Part shown: piece after piece, positions 27,959 to 36,626 of the stretch
Layout of the letters: the number at the start of each line of letters is the position of its first letter
How positions within the stretch are numbered: the first letter of the stretch is position 1
Source of the DNA: Sphingobacterium athyrii
GTDB taxonomy: Bacteria > Bacteroidota > Bacteroidia > Sphingobacteriales > Sphingobacteriaceae
Assembly: GCF_003071065.1 (NCBI RefSeq)
Contig: NZ_QCXX01000006.1
Span: forward strand, 186,001-250,000
Direction of reading: 5' to 3'
Length of the DNA stretch: 64,000 nucleotides
Made by a program: the position numbers and the translations under genes
The notes under the pieces: generated by a model
The model's database searches: none
What the model saw: the letters and a program-made list of their open reading frames with translations, nothing else
What the model was told of the DNA's origin: nothing

Positions 27959-30601
27959 ATGATTGTTTTTAAATATAGCCTATACGTTATTTATTTTTTG
28001 ACCTTTTTTTATCCTTTTCTTCTGCATGCAGATACAAGTGATATTGCAAAAAAAGGATTCGATTTAGCCGAACGACAATATGCTTTACTGTATCAAGATC
28101 ATAAGGACATGAGTAAGTATCCACGCTCGGCAGATCGCAACGGAAAAACAACTTTTACGGATATCCGGGATTGGACCGGCGGTTTTTGGGCGGGCTGTCT
28201 CTGGTATGTTTTTGACTATACCGGTGACGATAAATGGCGGGACGCAGCATTAAAATGGACGAATTCATTACACCAAAATCAATTCAATACCAATCACCAC
28301 GATATTGGTTTTGTCATGAATAGCAGTTATGGCAATGCCTATCGGCTTACTGGAGATACAACGTTCAAAGCGATTTTAATCCAGAGTGCTAAATCGCTGC
28401 TGACACGTTTTAATCCCAAGGTAGGTGCTATTAAATCATGGGATGTATTTCCTTCTTGGGACGGTAAACATAAATATGAGTTTCCGGTTATTATTGACAA
28501 TATGATGAACCTGGAGCTGCTTTTTCTGGCTTCCAAGTTATCCGGTGATCCCATTTACCGTAATGCTGCCATTCGGCATGCGGAGACAACACTAAAAAAC
28601 CAATATCGTCCAGATTATAGCTCTTATCATGTTGTTGCCTATGACCCCAACACCGGTGCTGTATTAAGCAAGGAGACCGCACAAGGTTTTTCGGACAATT
28701 CCGCCTGGGCGCGAGGACAAGCTTGGGGATTGTATGGCTTTGTGCTGATGTACCGTGAAACGAAAGACCCAAAGTATCTTGAAGTCGCACAAAAAATGGC
28801 GGATTTTTATATAAAGCATCCGCGTCTACCCCAAGATAAGGTGCCGCTATGGGATTTTGATGTCAACCAGCCCGGATTCTTTCCAAATTGGGATTATCGT
28901 AACGCTGATTTTAAGTCCGTACCGCGTGATGCTTCTGCCGCCGCAGTCACTGCTTCGGCATTGCTGGAACTGGTTGACTATATGGAAACTGGACAACAGC
29001 AGGAATATTTGGATGTGGCCGAAATGATCTTGCGATCATTGGGTTCGCCACAGTACTCCAGTGAGGTTGGAGCAAATGGCTTGTTTGTCTTGAAGCATAG
29101 TGTGGGCAGTATTCCGCATAAAGGGGAGATCGATGTACCCTTGGTATATGCAGACTATTATTATTTAGAAGCGTTGATGCGTTGGAACAAGCGAAGACAT
29201 CGGCTTGCGCAATTGATGAAGGAATGGCAGGAGATGAACAGGCAGAAGGCACCGGCACTCAAGGATTTTCAGCAACAAAAATTTGGACTCTTTATTCATT
29301 GGGGGCTGTACGCCATTCCGGCGGGTATATGGAATGGAAAGAAGATAGAAGATTTGGGTAGTCCAAGTGTTGCCGAATGGATTCAATTGGTTGCAAAAAT
29401 TCCACGGTCCACCTATGCCAAATTGGCGGATCAATTTGCGCCGCAATCTTTCGATGCCGATAAAATCGTTAAAATGGCCAAGGATGCCGGAATGAAGTAT
29501 CTTGTTGTGACTAGCAAGCATCACGATGGATTTGCCTTATATGGCTCAGCGGTAAGCTCATTTAACGTGTTACAGGCGACACCCTATAAACGGGATGTCA
29601 TTCAGGAACTTTACGATGCTTGCATTCGTCATCAACTCGATTTTGGTGTCTATTACTCCCATAATATTGATTGGAAAGACGGTAGTGACGCACAGTATGC
29701 CACTACCAAAGCACAGCATGATATGCTAAACAAAAAAACTGATGCCTTTGGGGCAAATCTTTGGGACCCCAGTGCCAATTCCTTTGCTTCCTACTTGAAT
29801 GAAAAAGCAATTCCGCAGGTACAGGAAATCTTACAACGTTTCAAAAAATTAAAATATATCTGGTTCGACATGCCCGGCTTGATGACTGCCGAACAGAGCT
29901 TTCGCTTTTACAAAACAGTGTATGACCTCAATCCGAATATCATCGTCTCCGAACGGATTGGTAATGGGATGGGCGATTATGCCATTCCGGGCGATAATCG
30001 GATTCCCGATCCTTCGGAGCATTTTACCAGACCTTGGGAAGCCATCGGTACATTCAACCATTCCTGGGGCTATAAATCTTATGATCATGATTGGAAAGAT
30101 GTGGATGAATTACGGTATTGGCTCTTGGAAATAGTCAGCAAAGGAGGTAATTATATGCTCAATATTGGTCCCGACGCAGAAGGAAATTTAGCCGCACCTG
30201 TAAAAAAAAATCTTGCTATCTTAGGGAGATGGTTACGACTCAATGCTGAAGCGGTTTATGGGACATCGCCTTGGACCATCGCACACGAGGGACCAACAAT
30301 AATTCGGATAACAGACACCGAACAACGGGAAAGAGAGGGATTCAAAGCAGCATTTACTGCCTCGGATTTTTGGTTTACACAAAAGAAAGATTTTGTCTAT
30401 GCCATGGCTCTCGTAGTACCCAAGGATGGGGTCGTCAACGTAAAGTCTCTGAACCAAAATAAAGCTAAAGTGAAATCAGTGGAAATCTTAGGGTTTGGTC
30501 AGGTCCATTTTTGGCAGGATGACCAAGGACTGCAGTTGAAATTACCTAGGAAGATGCAAAATAACAGTTTGGGCTACGCGCTCAAAATAAAATTAAGCTA
30601 A
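27959..30601 (+). CDS. GH88-GH29 fusion: unsaturated uronyl hydrolase joined to alpha-L-fucosidase-like domain
   Basis: An 880-aa exported two-domain enzyme. A signal peptide covers about residues 1-24. Residues about 25-415 are a GH88 (alpha/alpha)-barrel with the two expected aspartates, Asp115 in HHDIGF and Asp180 in PVIIDNMMN, corresponding to Asp88 and Asp149 of the Bacillus GL1 unsaturated glucuronyl hydrolase. Residues about 435-880 are a GH29-type domain with KFGLFIHWGLY, GMKYLVVTSKHHDGF and the candidate nucleophile Asp637 in YIWFDMPG. The joint is short (about 415-435). The start is the ATG at 27959; the frame opens at a TTG at 27920, but that would lie inside a hairpin and add residues before the signal peptide. 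Hydrolysis of unsaturated uronide and fucose linkages on one oligosaccharide is the inferred role. Confidence 0.88.
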   Translation: MIVFKYSLYVIYFLTFFYPFLLHADTSDIAKKGFDLAERQYALLYQDHKDMSKYPRSADRNGKTTFTDIRDWTGGFWAGCLWYVFDYTGDDKWRDAALKWTNSLHQNQFNTNHHDIGFVMNSSYGNAYRLTGDTTFKAILIQSAKSLLTRFNPKVGAIKSWDVFPSWDGKHKYEFPVIIDNMMNLELLFLASKLSGDPIYRNAAIRHAETTLKNQYRPDYSSYHVVAYDPNTGAVLSKETAQGFSDNSAWARGQAWGLYGFVLMYRETKDPKYLEVAQKMADFYIKHPRLPQDKVPLWDFDVNQPGFFPNWDYRNADFKSVPRDASAAAVTASALLELVDYMETGQQQEYLDVAEMILRSLGSPQYSSEVGANGLFVLKHSVGSIPHKGEIDVPLVYADYYYLEALMRWNKRRHRLAQLMKEWQEMNRQKAPALKDFQQQKFGLFIHWGLYAIPAGIWNGKKIEDLGSPSVAEWIQLVAKIPRSTYAKLADQFAPQSFDADKIVKMAKDAGMKYLVVTSKHHDGFALYGSAVSSFNVLQATPYKRDVIQELYDACIRHQLDFGVYYSHNIDWKDGSDAQYATTKAQHDMLNKKTDAFGANLWDPSANSFASYLNEKAIPQVQEILQRFKKLKYIWFDMPGLMTAEQSFRFYKTVYDLNPNIIVSERIGNGMGDYAIPGDNRIPDPSEHFTRPWEAIGTFNHSWGYKSYDHDWKDVDELRYWLLEIVSKGGNYMLNIGPDAEGNLAAPVKKNLAILGRWLRLNAEAVYGTSPWTIAHEGPTIIRITDTEQREREGFKAAFTASDFWFTQKKDFVYAMALVVPKDGVVNVKSLNQNKAKVKSVEILGFGQVHFWQDDQGLQLKLPRKMQNNSLGYALKIKLS

Positions 30602-30645
30602 TTCGAATATTGGCTCTATCAATTATAACGATGTTACAACTAGTA

Positions 30646-31596
30646 ATGAATACAAAAAAAATGCGCGTTTTGTTGCTGCTTTTTTGCTTAAGTTTATGGT
30701 ATACGCAAGCTATTGGGCAGAAAAAAGGAAATAATTTTGCTTGGGACGCGGGGCAAAAAGTGCTCTTTTTGGGCAATAGCATTACTTACGCCGGGCAATA
30801 CGTCGCTATGACCGAAAGTCTGCTTCTGAGCAGTCACCCGAAAGGGCAACCTCAATTTATTAATTCGGGGCTACCAAGTGAGACTGTTTCTGGACTCAGT
30901 GAACCGAATCATGCCGATGGAAAATTTCCACGACCTTGTCTATTTGATCGTTTGGCCAGCGTGCTTGATAAAATCAAGCCTGAGGTTGTTTTCGTCTGTT
31001 ATGGCATGAATGACGGCATTTATCTTCCTTTTGATTCCGCCCGTTTTGAAGCTTATAAAGATGGAATTATCCGCCTGCACAAACGCTTGGTTGATCAGGG
31101 CGTCAAACGCATAATATGGATGACTCCTCCTGTACATGATGATCCGCAGCTTCGACTCAATGGCTATAATAAAGTATTGGATCGCTACGCCGAATGGCTT
31201 ATCGGCTATGCCAGAAAGCAGTCCTGGGAAATTATCGACCTCCATTTTCCCATGCGTCGTTATTTGGAAGCCAAGATCGAGAAAGATGCTCAATTTAAGC
31301 TGGCAGCAGATGGGGTACACCCTGGAGAACTGGGCCATTGGCTGATGGCAAAGGAAATTGTGCAGCACCTGATACCTGACTTTCCGCTTGAAAGCACATG
31401 GGACGACAATTTGCACAATAAGCCAAAACTTTTGCAATTATATGCGCTCGTTTTAAAAAGGCAGACAATTATGAAAGACGCATGGTTGACTTTTGCAGGT
31501 CATAAACGACCTGGACTATCCAAGGGAATTCCAATGGAAGATGCAAGCAAAGCATATGCTGCTATCCAGACGGAAATTAAAACTTTGGGTTTCTAA
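30646..31596 (+). CDS. SGNH/GDSL-family hydrolase (probable carbohydrate esterase)
   Basis: A 316-aa exported hydrolase. A signal peptide ends near AIGQ (21-25). The four SGNH blocks are intact: GNSIT with nucleophile Ser45, Gly of block II in INSGLPSETV (Gly75), Gly120 and Asn122 in CYGMND, and Asp222/His225 in DGVHPGELGHW. Such enzymes in PULs commonly remove acetyl or other acyl groups from sugars. It lies between two fucosidase-type genes, so a de-O-acylating role on the same glycan is likely. The start is the ATG at 30646; the frame continues back to a TTG at 30610, which I reject because it precedes the signal peptide. Confidence 0.87.
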   Translation: MNTKKMRVLLLLFCLSLWYTQAIGQKKGNNFAWDAGQKVLFLGNSITYAGQYVAMTESLLLSSHPKGQPQFINSGLPSETVSGLSEPNHADGKFPRPCLFDRLASVLDKIKPEVVFVCYGMNDGIYLPFDSARFEAYKDGIIRLHKRLVDQGVKRIIWMTPPVHDDPQLRLNGYNKVLDRYAEWLIGYARKQSWEIIDLHFPMRRYLEAKIEKDAQFKLAADGVHPGELGHWLMAKEIVQHLIPDFPLESTWDDNLHNKPKLLQLYALVLKRQTIMKDAWLTFAGHKRPGLSKGIPMEDASKAYAAIQTEIKTLGF

Positions 31597-31649
31597 TCGG
31601 CGATGGTTTGTCATCCGAATGAATGAACTTTTATGTATAAATCTATATC

Positions 31650-33491
31650 ATGATGAAAATCAATTTTTTTAAGTGGAAGTGTGCAGTAGCGGTGGGAATG
31701 TTGCTGTGCATGACTGAGGGCGCAATTTCACAGACCAAGTCGCCACCTTATGAAGGTGTGGCTGGTTGGCAAGAGACTCAAGATAAGCGCATGGAATGGT
31801 TTAAGGAAGCCCGTTTTGGACTATTTATCCATTGGGGCTTATACAGTGCCGCAGGAGGTTCTTTTGAAGGAAAGCAATACCCACAACATTATGCCGAATG
31901 GATTCAGACTTGGGGTAAAATTCCTAGCAAGCAGTATGCTGAAGTGCTGAAACCAAAATTCACATTACGTTCTTTTGATCCGAAGTCCTGGGCGCGTCTT
32001 GCAAAAAAAACGGGAATGAAGTATATGGTGCTGACCTCCCGACACCACGAAGGTTTTAGTCTATTCAATAGCCAACAGCCTTATGCCCTGAAAAATGATG
32101 TAACGGGTACGGCAAATTTATCGCCAAAGGGAAGAGATCTTTACCGCGAAATTATGGAAGCTTTCCGCCAGGAGGGAATGAAAGTGGGAGCCTATTATTC
32201 GCTGTTGGATTGGCAGCATCCCGATTCTTATGAGGCATTTCAGTTAAATCCGAATACGGATAACCATCAGCCTGATCATGAGCGGTATAAAGCCTATCTC
32301 TATGGTCAAATTAAAGAGCTTGCCCAACATTATGGGCGTTTAGATATGTTATGGCCCGATTTCAGTAGCAAACAGCGTGAGGGCGAAGCCTGGGGTACAA
32401 AACATATTTTGACAGATCTGATCAAATGGCAGCCCAACATTATTATCAATAATCGATTTTGGAATGGACTTGAAAATAAGAACGGTGATATCGGAACTCC
32501 GGAGAAATATATTCCACCGACAGGTCTACCTGGCATGTATTGGGAGGTGAGCCATACCATGAATGAAAGTTATGGTTACAGTGCTCACGATCAAAACTGG
32601 AAAAGCTTTCCCAAGATCATGCAATTATTTGTAGAAACGGTGAGTAAAGGCGGCAATTTTCTGTTGAATGTCGGTCCGGATGGAGATGGAGCAATTCCCG
32701 AACCTGCGGTGCGGATTATGGAACAGATCGGTGATTGGATGAAGATCAATAGTGAAGCGATATACGGAACCACGGCCAGTCCTTTTCAGGCCCTGGATTG
32801 GGGCTATTGCACTCAAAAGAACGGTAAATTATACCTGCATGTCTTTGACCGCCCTGCCAGTGGAAAAATAGATCTGCCTATCAAAAACAAGGTGACAGCT
32901 GTTTATACTTTGGCTTCGCCCAAAACGAAAGTAAAACCTGCTTCGGAGAATGGAAAACCTGTAATTCCTGTCGATACCTTTGATAAAGGTAAAGGCCCGA
33001 AAGTTATTGTTGTTGAAATACAGGGAAAACCAATTATTGAGGAGAGTCTGACCCAGACACAGGCAGATGGGCGTATTGTAATGAACGCAAATAATGCAAA
33101 ACTACAGGAAGGGAAGGGGTTGAAAATAATTGGCGCACATACCCATGATCCCAATCGTCCAAACGCTATCGGCCAATGGAAAGATCTTCAGGACAGGGTA
33201 TTTTGGGATATCAAAATTCAAAAACCCGGTAAGTATAAGGTGCTCATTAATTATCTGCCCAACAACAAGCATCGAGGAAAAATTATGCTCTCGATGCTCG
33301 GCCAGCAACTGCCATGGGAATTTATAGCTGAACAAGTAACTAAATTTAAGGAAGTGAGTATGGGGACCATAGAAGTGTCTCAGCAAGTGATTGGCGAGCC
33401 CAGTACAAAGGTAATTTTGCAAGCTACAGCCATAGAAGGCGATGTTCTACCGGAGATTGTGTCGATTACCTTGGTTCCGATTCAAGAATAA
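31650..33491 (+). CDS. GH29 alpha-L-fucosidase
   Basis: A 613-aa exported glycosidase with signal peptide (about 1-28). The GH29 (beta/alpha)8-type domain covers about residues 40-370 with RFGLFIHWGLYS (55-66), GMKYMVLTSRHHEGF (122-136) and the candidate nucleophile Asp237 in DMLWPDF. A fucosidase C-terminal beta-sandwich follows (about 375-460). An extra C-terminal domain of about 150 residues (DRVFWDIKIQKPGKYKVLIN) looks like a carbohydrate-binding beta-sandwich. It is only about 50 bp after the esterase gene and should remove alpha-linked fucose from oligosaccharides in the periplasm. Linkage cannot be deduced; the residue before the nucleophile is Pro rather than the common Phe. Confidence 0.9.
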   Translation: MMKINFFKWKCAVAVGMLLCMTEGAISQTKSPPYEGVAGWQETQDKRMEWFKEARFGLFIHWGLYSAAGGSFEGKQYPQHYAEWIQTWGKIPSKQYAEVLKPKFTLRSFDPKSWARLAKKTGMKYMVLTSRHHEGFSLFNSQQPYALKNDVTGTANLSPKGRDLYREIMEAFRQEGMKVGAYYSLLDWQHPDSYEAFQLNPNTDNHQPDHERYKAYLYGQIKELAQHYGRLDMLWPDFSSKQREGEAWGTKHILTDLIKWQPNIIINNRFWNGLENKNGDIGTPEKYIPPTGLPGMYWEVSHTMNESYGYSAHDQNWKSFPKIMQLFVETVSKGGNFLLNVGPDGDGAIPEPAVRIMEQIGDWMKINSEAIYGTTASPFQALDWGYCTQKNGKLYLHVFDRPASGKIDLPIKNKVTAVYTLASPKTKVKPASENGKPVIPVDTFDKGKGPKVIVVEIQGKPIIEESLTQTQADGRIVMNANNAKLQEGKGLKIIGAHTHDPNRPNAIGQWKDLQDRVFWDIKIQKPGKYKVLINYLPNNKHRGKIMLSMLGQQLPWEFIAEQVTKFKEVSMGTIEVSQQVIGEPSTKVILQATAIEGDVLPEIVSITLVPIQE

Positions 33492-33601
33492 ACTATCTTT
33501 AGGAAAACCTGAATAAATCATTTATAGCTAAACCAATTTGCCGTCAAAGGCCTGATAAAGTGCCGGTAAAGACGAACAGAAAATAAATTATAAAATAAAG
33601 A

Positions 33602-34885
33602 ATGAAAAGAAGAGAATTTATAGCCAAGGGGATTGTATCCTCTTTGGCTTTTACAATTGTCCCTCGCGTTGTGTTGGGGGGAAATGGATTCCTTGCACCA
33701 AGCGATCGTATCAATCTTGGCTTTATTGGTGTAGGAAAACAATCCTATACCTTAATGAATGGCCTCAATCGCTGTAAGGAAATCGCCAGTCTGGCTGCCT
33801 GTGATGTCGATCGTAACAAATTGGCTGCATTTATTGCTGCAACAACAAAAAAACAAACGGAACTATCAAAGGCACAGGTCGAAATCAAAGCATATCACCA
33901 TTATCGGGAACTGTTGGGTCGAAAAGATATTGATGCGGTTGTCATCGCGACGCCGGATCATTGGCATGCACAGATTGCGGTCGATGCTGCTAAAGCTGGA
34001 AAGGATATCTATTGTGAGAAACCTCTTGCGCTTACCATTGCCGAAGGTCGGGCAATGGTCGATGCAACCCGCAAATATAAACGTGTATTTCAAACAGGTA
34101 GCATGCAGCGTTCGTCGTACAATTTTAGACAGGCCGCAGAACTGGTTCTCAACGGTTATATCGGTAAAATAAAGGAAATCAACGTATCTGTTGGCGAGCC
34201 GGTCAAGCAATGTGATCTTCCATCCATGCCAGCACCCGACTATCTCGACTGGGATATGTGGGTAGGACCTTCACCCTATAGGGGATACAACCCAATCTTA
34301 AGTCCGCCATTGGAAGATGATAAATGGGCATGGTGGCGCGGCTATCGCGATTTTGGCGGTGGTTATATCACCGATTGGGGGGCGCATATGTTTGACATCG
34401 TCCAATGGGCATTGGGCATGGACGAATCTGGCCCAGTTCATTTTAATCCACCCAAAGAAGCCAATAGCAACACGGGGCTTTCCTTTAGCTACGCAAATGG
34501 TGTTAAGGTAAATCATGTGCAATGGGGAGTACATAATGCGATTCAGTTTATCGGTGAAAAAGGTAAGATTGAAGTAAGCAGAGAATTTATCCGCTCGAAT
34601 CCGGAAAATTTGGCCAATCTTAAATTGACATCTGCAGATCGTCGTCTGTATTATAGCGATAATCACTATCAGGACTGGGTTGATGCGATTAAAAAAAGAA
34701 GCAAGCCTATCTGTGATGTGGAAATAGGCCACCGGACGAGCTCAGTGTGCAATGCCATTAATATTGCTTATGAACTTCAAAAGGATTTGAAATGGAATCC
34801 ACACAAAGAACAGTTCGACAATGACTATGCTAATCTCATGCGCAGCCGACCCTATCGCGGTGAATGGGATTTTAGAAAATTCTAG
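33602..34885 (+). CDS. Gfo/Idh/MocA-family oxidoreductase with Tat-type signal
   Basis: A 427-aa protein with a twin-arginine start (MKRREFIAKG) and hydrophobic segment to about residue 27, so probably exported folded with its cofactor. The Rossmann nucleotide-binding motif GFIGVG lies at 40-45, the conserved CEKPLAL near 140-146, and the catalytic-domain segment ITDWGAHMFDIVQWALGMD near 255. Such proteins are NAD(P)-dependent sugar oxidoreductases or, in family GH109, NAD-dependent glycosidases; the sequence does not settle which. It follows the fucosidase by 110 bp and closes the locus with a terminator, suggesting it acts on the same glycan. Confidence 0.88.
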   Translation: MKRREFIAKGIVSSLAFTIVPRVVLGGNGFLAPSDRINLGFIGVGKQSYTLMNGLNRCKEIASLAACDVDRNKLAAFIAATTKKQTELSKAQVEIKAYHHYRELLGRKDIDAVVIATPDHWHAQIAVDAAKAGKDIYCEKPLALTIAEGRAMVDATRKYKRVFQTGSMQRSSYNFRQAAELVLNGYIGKIKEINVSVGEPVKQCDLPSMPAPDYLDWDMWVGPSPYRGYNPILSPPLEDDKWAWWRGYRDFGGGYITDWGAHMFDIVQWALGMDESGPVHFNPPKEANSNTGLSFSYANGVKVNHVQWGVHNAIQFIGEKGKIEVSREFIRSNPENLANLKLTSADRRLYYSDNHYQDWVDAIKKRSKPICDVEIGHRTSSVCNAINIAYELQKDLKWNPHKEQFDNDYANLMRSRPYRGEWDFRKF

Positions 34886-34907
34886 TCTTTGCTGTAAATT
34901 TTCGACT

Positions 34908-34952
34908 CAGGCTTGACAAGATTGTTTTGTCAAGCCTGTTTTGTCAAGCCTG
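34908..34952 (+). terminator. Terminator with duplicated 3' arm
   Basis: CAGGCTTGACAA (34908-34919) can pair with TTGTCAAGCCTG at 34927-34938, followed by TTTT, or equally with a second identical arm at 34941-34952, again followed by TTTT. The 14-base unit TTTTGTCAAGCCTG is tandemly duplicated (34925-34938 and 34939-34952). It ends the ECF-controlled operon. Confidence 0.8.
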
Positions 34953-35133
34953 TTTTGTTTATTGATCAATATTTCTACCACAATACAGACCTGTATTACC
35001 CTATCTTAGACAGCAACATGTTATAGACATCGAATCGCATACTTGACAAGTTTGACCTTATATTTTCTAGCTATCAACTTCAACATTCTTTCGTATAATA
35101 GACGTTTTTTCTTCGGAAGTTAGTCGTTGCTTA

Positions 35134-35186
35134 TTCGGTTCCAACCGAAGTAGTACCGAACAAATACCGAAGTAGTACCGAACAAA
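35134..35186. repeat. Palindrome plus 22-bp tandem repeat
   Basis: TTCGGTT-CC-AACCGAA (35134-35149) is a perfect palindrome. Its right arm runs into two identical 21-base copies beginning ACCGAAGTAGTACCGAACAA (35144-35164 and 35166-35186) separated by one base. Each copy contains ACCGAA twice, so the 50-bp block holds the same hexamer five times, once of these inverted as TTCGGT. This could be a multi-site protein-binding region or a small intergenic repeat family. Confidence 0.55.
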
Positions 35187-35391
35187 CAGCGAGTAAAGTA
35201 TGAAAATGGTATTAGGTAAAACTAGTTTTTGACTGGCCGAAATAGGCAAGTTGTCTGATGGCGGAAAGATGATGAAAGCTAGCATATTGGAATAATCATT
35301 TACAATGTTTGATCACTAGATTGCTTTTCTTATACGGTGATAAAAAAATACATGACTAGCTGATTTAAAACAGGGGGAACAAAAAAGAAAA

Positions 35392-35424
35392 TTTGTTATT
35401 CTGGAGAGATAATTGCTTTATTTG
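35392..35424 (+). promoter_or_regulatory. Candidate promoter of the LacI gene
   Basis: TTTG (35392-35395) and TTTATTTG (35417-35424, one mismatch to TAnnTTTG) are separated by 21 bases, within the spacing known for Bacteroidota promoters. The start codon at 35468 follows about 40 bases later. Confidence 0.35.
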
Positions 35425-35467
35425 TATTAAGCAATTATTAAATACGAACAGCAGAGGGAACCCCGAT

Positions 35468-36478
35468 ATGTCTCAATTAACAATAGTAGATTTGGCCAAA
35501 AGACTAGGCTTGTCAAAGTCCACCGTCTCCCGTGCATTTCGGGATAACGTCGATATTAATCCGGCTACGAAAGCTCGTATTTTGGCTATGGCCGAAGAAA
35601 TAGGGTTTTCGCCAAATGTTTATGCAAGTAGCCTCAAAGCGAACAAAAGCCTGACTATTGCGATTATTATCCCCGAATTTGGCAATAAGTTTTTTTCACA
35701 GGCCATCAAGGGCATTGAAGCTGTGGCGCGGTCAAAGGGCTACCATACCTTGATTTACGTGACTGATCATCAGGTGCAGAATGAAGCCTCTATCATTCGT
35801 TCCTTAGCAAATGGGCGGGTGGATGGTGTTATCATCTCGGCTTCAGGTGAAGGAAAAGATCACTCCCATATCCAGTTGCTGGAAGAACGAGGTATTCCGG
35901 TGATGTTTTTTGACCGCGCATATGACGACTGGAAAGGGGGCTACATTACGGGAAATGACTTTGATTCGGCTTATCTCGCAACGAAGCATTTGATTACGAA
36001 TGCCTGCAAACGGATTGCTTACCTCGCCATCAATCCCAATGTTTCTATTGGTAAGGTCCGTAAAAACGGGTACGAGAAAGCTTTGCTGGAAGCTGGACTG
36101 ACGATCCATCCGGAACTGATCTTGGATACTGTTAACGATGCGGAACAAAATATGCGGGATATTGCCGCCTTGATCGAAAGGGAGAAACCAGATGCCATAT
36201 TTGCTTCTGTTGAGCGCTTGGCGATTTCCAGTATCCGCGTTGCCAAGCAGCAGGGGATACGGATTCCGGAAGATCTCAAGATTATTTGTTTTTCCTGTCT
36301 GGATATCGCCGATCTCATTGATCCAGCACTCAGCGTGGTGAAACAACCGGCCTATGAAATGGGCGAATTAGTAACAAAATACCTCTTGGATAAGATGGAT
36401 GATCCAACTAGTGATAAGTTTGCTAATTCGGTTTACCTTGATTCCCAGCTTATTTTTCAAAAATCCAGCCTGAAATAA
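35468..36478 (+). CDS. LacI-family transcriptional regulator
   Basis: A 336-aa repressor. The N-terminal helix-turn-helix and hinge (about 1-58) read LTIVDLAKRLGLSKSTVSRAF and the family's VYASSLKANKS hinge. A periplasmic-binding-protein-like effector domain follows (about 62-336). The start is the ATG at 35468 because the HTH of LacI proteins always begins within a few residues of the N-terminus; the frame is open back to 35393 but that extension does not belong to the family. It lies 195 bp upstream of the starch operon, and two perfect LacI-type palindromes occupy that gap, so it most likely represses this operon until a maltose-type effector binds. The effector is inferred from the enzymes. 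Confidence 0.92.
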   Translation: MSQLTIVDLAKRLGLSKSTVSRAFRDNVDINPATKARILAMAEEIGFSPNVYASSLKANKSLTIAIIIPEFGNKFFSQAIKGIEAVARSKGYHTLIYVTDHQVQNEASIIRSLANGRVDGVIISASGEGKDHSHIQLLEERGIPVMFFDRAYDDWKGGYITGNDFDSAYLATKHLITNACKRIAYLAINPNVSIGKVRKNGYEKALLEAGLTIHPELILDTVNDAEQNMRDIAALIEREKPDAIFASVERLAISSIRVAKQQGIRIPEDLKIICFSCLDIADLIDPALSVVKQPAYEMGELVTKYLLDKMDDPTSDKFANSVYLDSQLIFQKSSLK

Positions 36479-36489
36479 GAAAAAAAATA

Positions 36490-36521
36490 TTTGTTTTTTG
36501 TCATCCCATTATTTAGCTTTG
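36490..36521 (+). promoter_or_regulatory. Promoter of the starch/maltose operon
   Basis: TTTG (36490-36493) and TAGCTTTG (36514-36521) match both elements of the Bacteroidota promoter consensus exactly (TTTG / TAnnTTTG) with a 20-base spacer. Transcription would start near 36528, inside the first operator, leaving a leader of about 145 bases before the GH13 start. Confidence 0.7.
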
Positions 36522-36526
36522 ATTAC

Positions 36527-36546
36527 TTTCGGGAACATTCCCGAAA
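36527..36546. promoter_or_regulatory. LacI-type operator O1
   Basis: TTTCGGGAACATTCCCGAAA is a perfect 9+2+9 inverted repeat beginning 5 bases after the -7 element, so it covers the predicted transcription start. The core GGGAAC-TTCCC resembles LacI-family operators, although the centre is CA rather than the usual CG. A repressor bound here would block polymerase. Confidence 0.75.
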
Positions 36547-36626
36547 ATATTTAAATAATCAATTTGTATAAAATATTGGAAGGGGAAATCCAGAAAATCG
36601 CAATAGGCGATTTCTTTTTACCTTGA

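Larger units (their letters stand above)
34886..35467. other. Long intergenic region with terminator, tandem repeat and palindrome
   Basis: A 582-bp stretch between the oxidoreductase and the LacI gene. It contains the terminator at 34908-34952, a perfect palindrome at 35134-35149, a 22-bp-period tandem repeat at 35144-35186, and a candidate promoter at 35392-35424. A 72-codon frame on the minus strand runs through the tandem repeat and is not believable as a gene. The rest is AT-rich with nothing recognisable. Confidence 0.5.

Noticed and set aside
35067..35285. 72-codon minus-strand frame before the LacI gene
   Set aside because: It runs through the 22-bp tandem repeat and palindrome and has no recognisable protein features.
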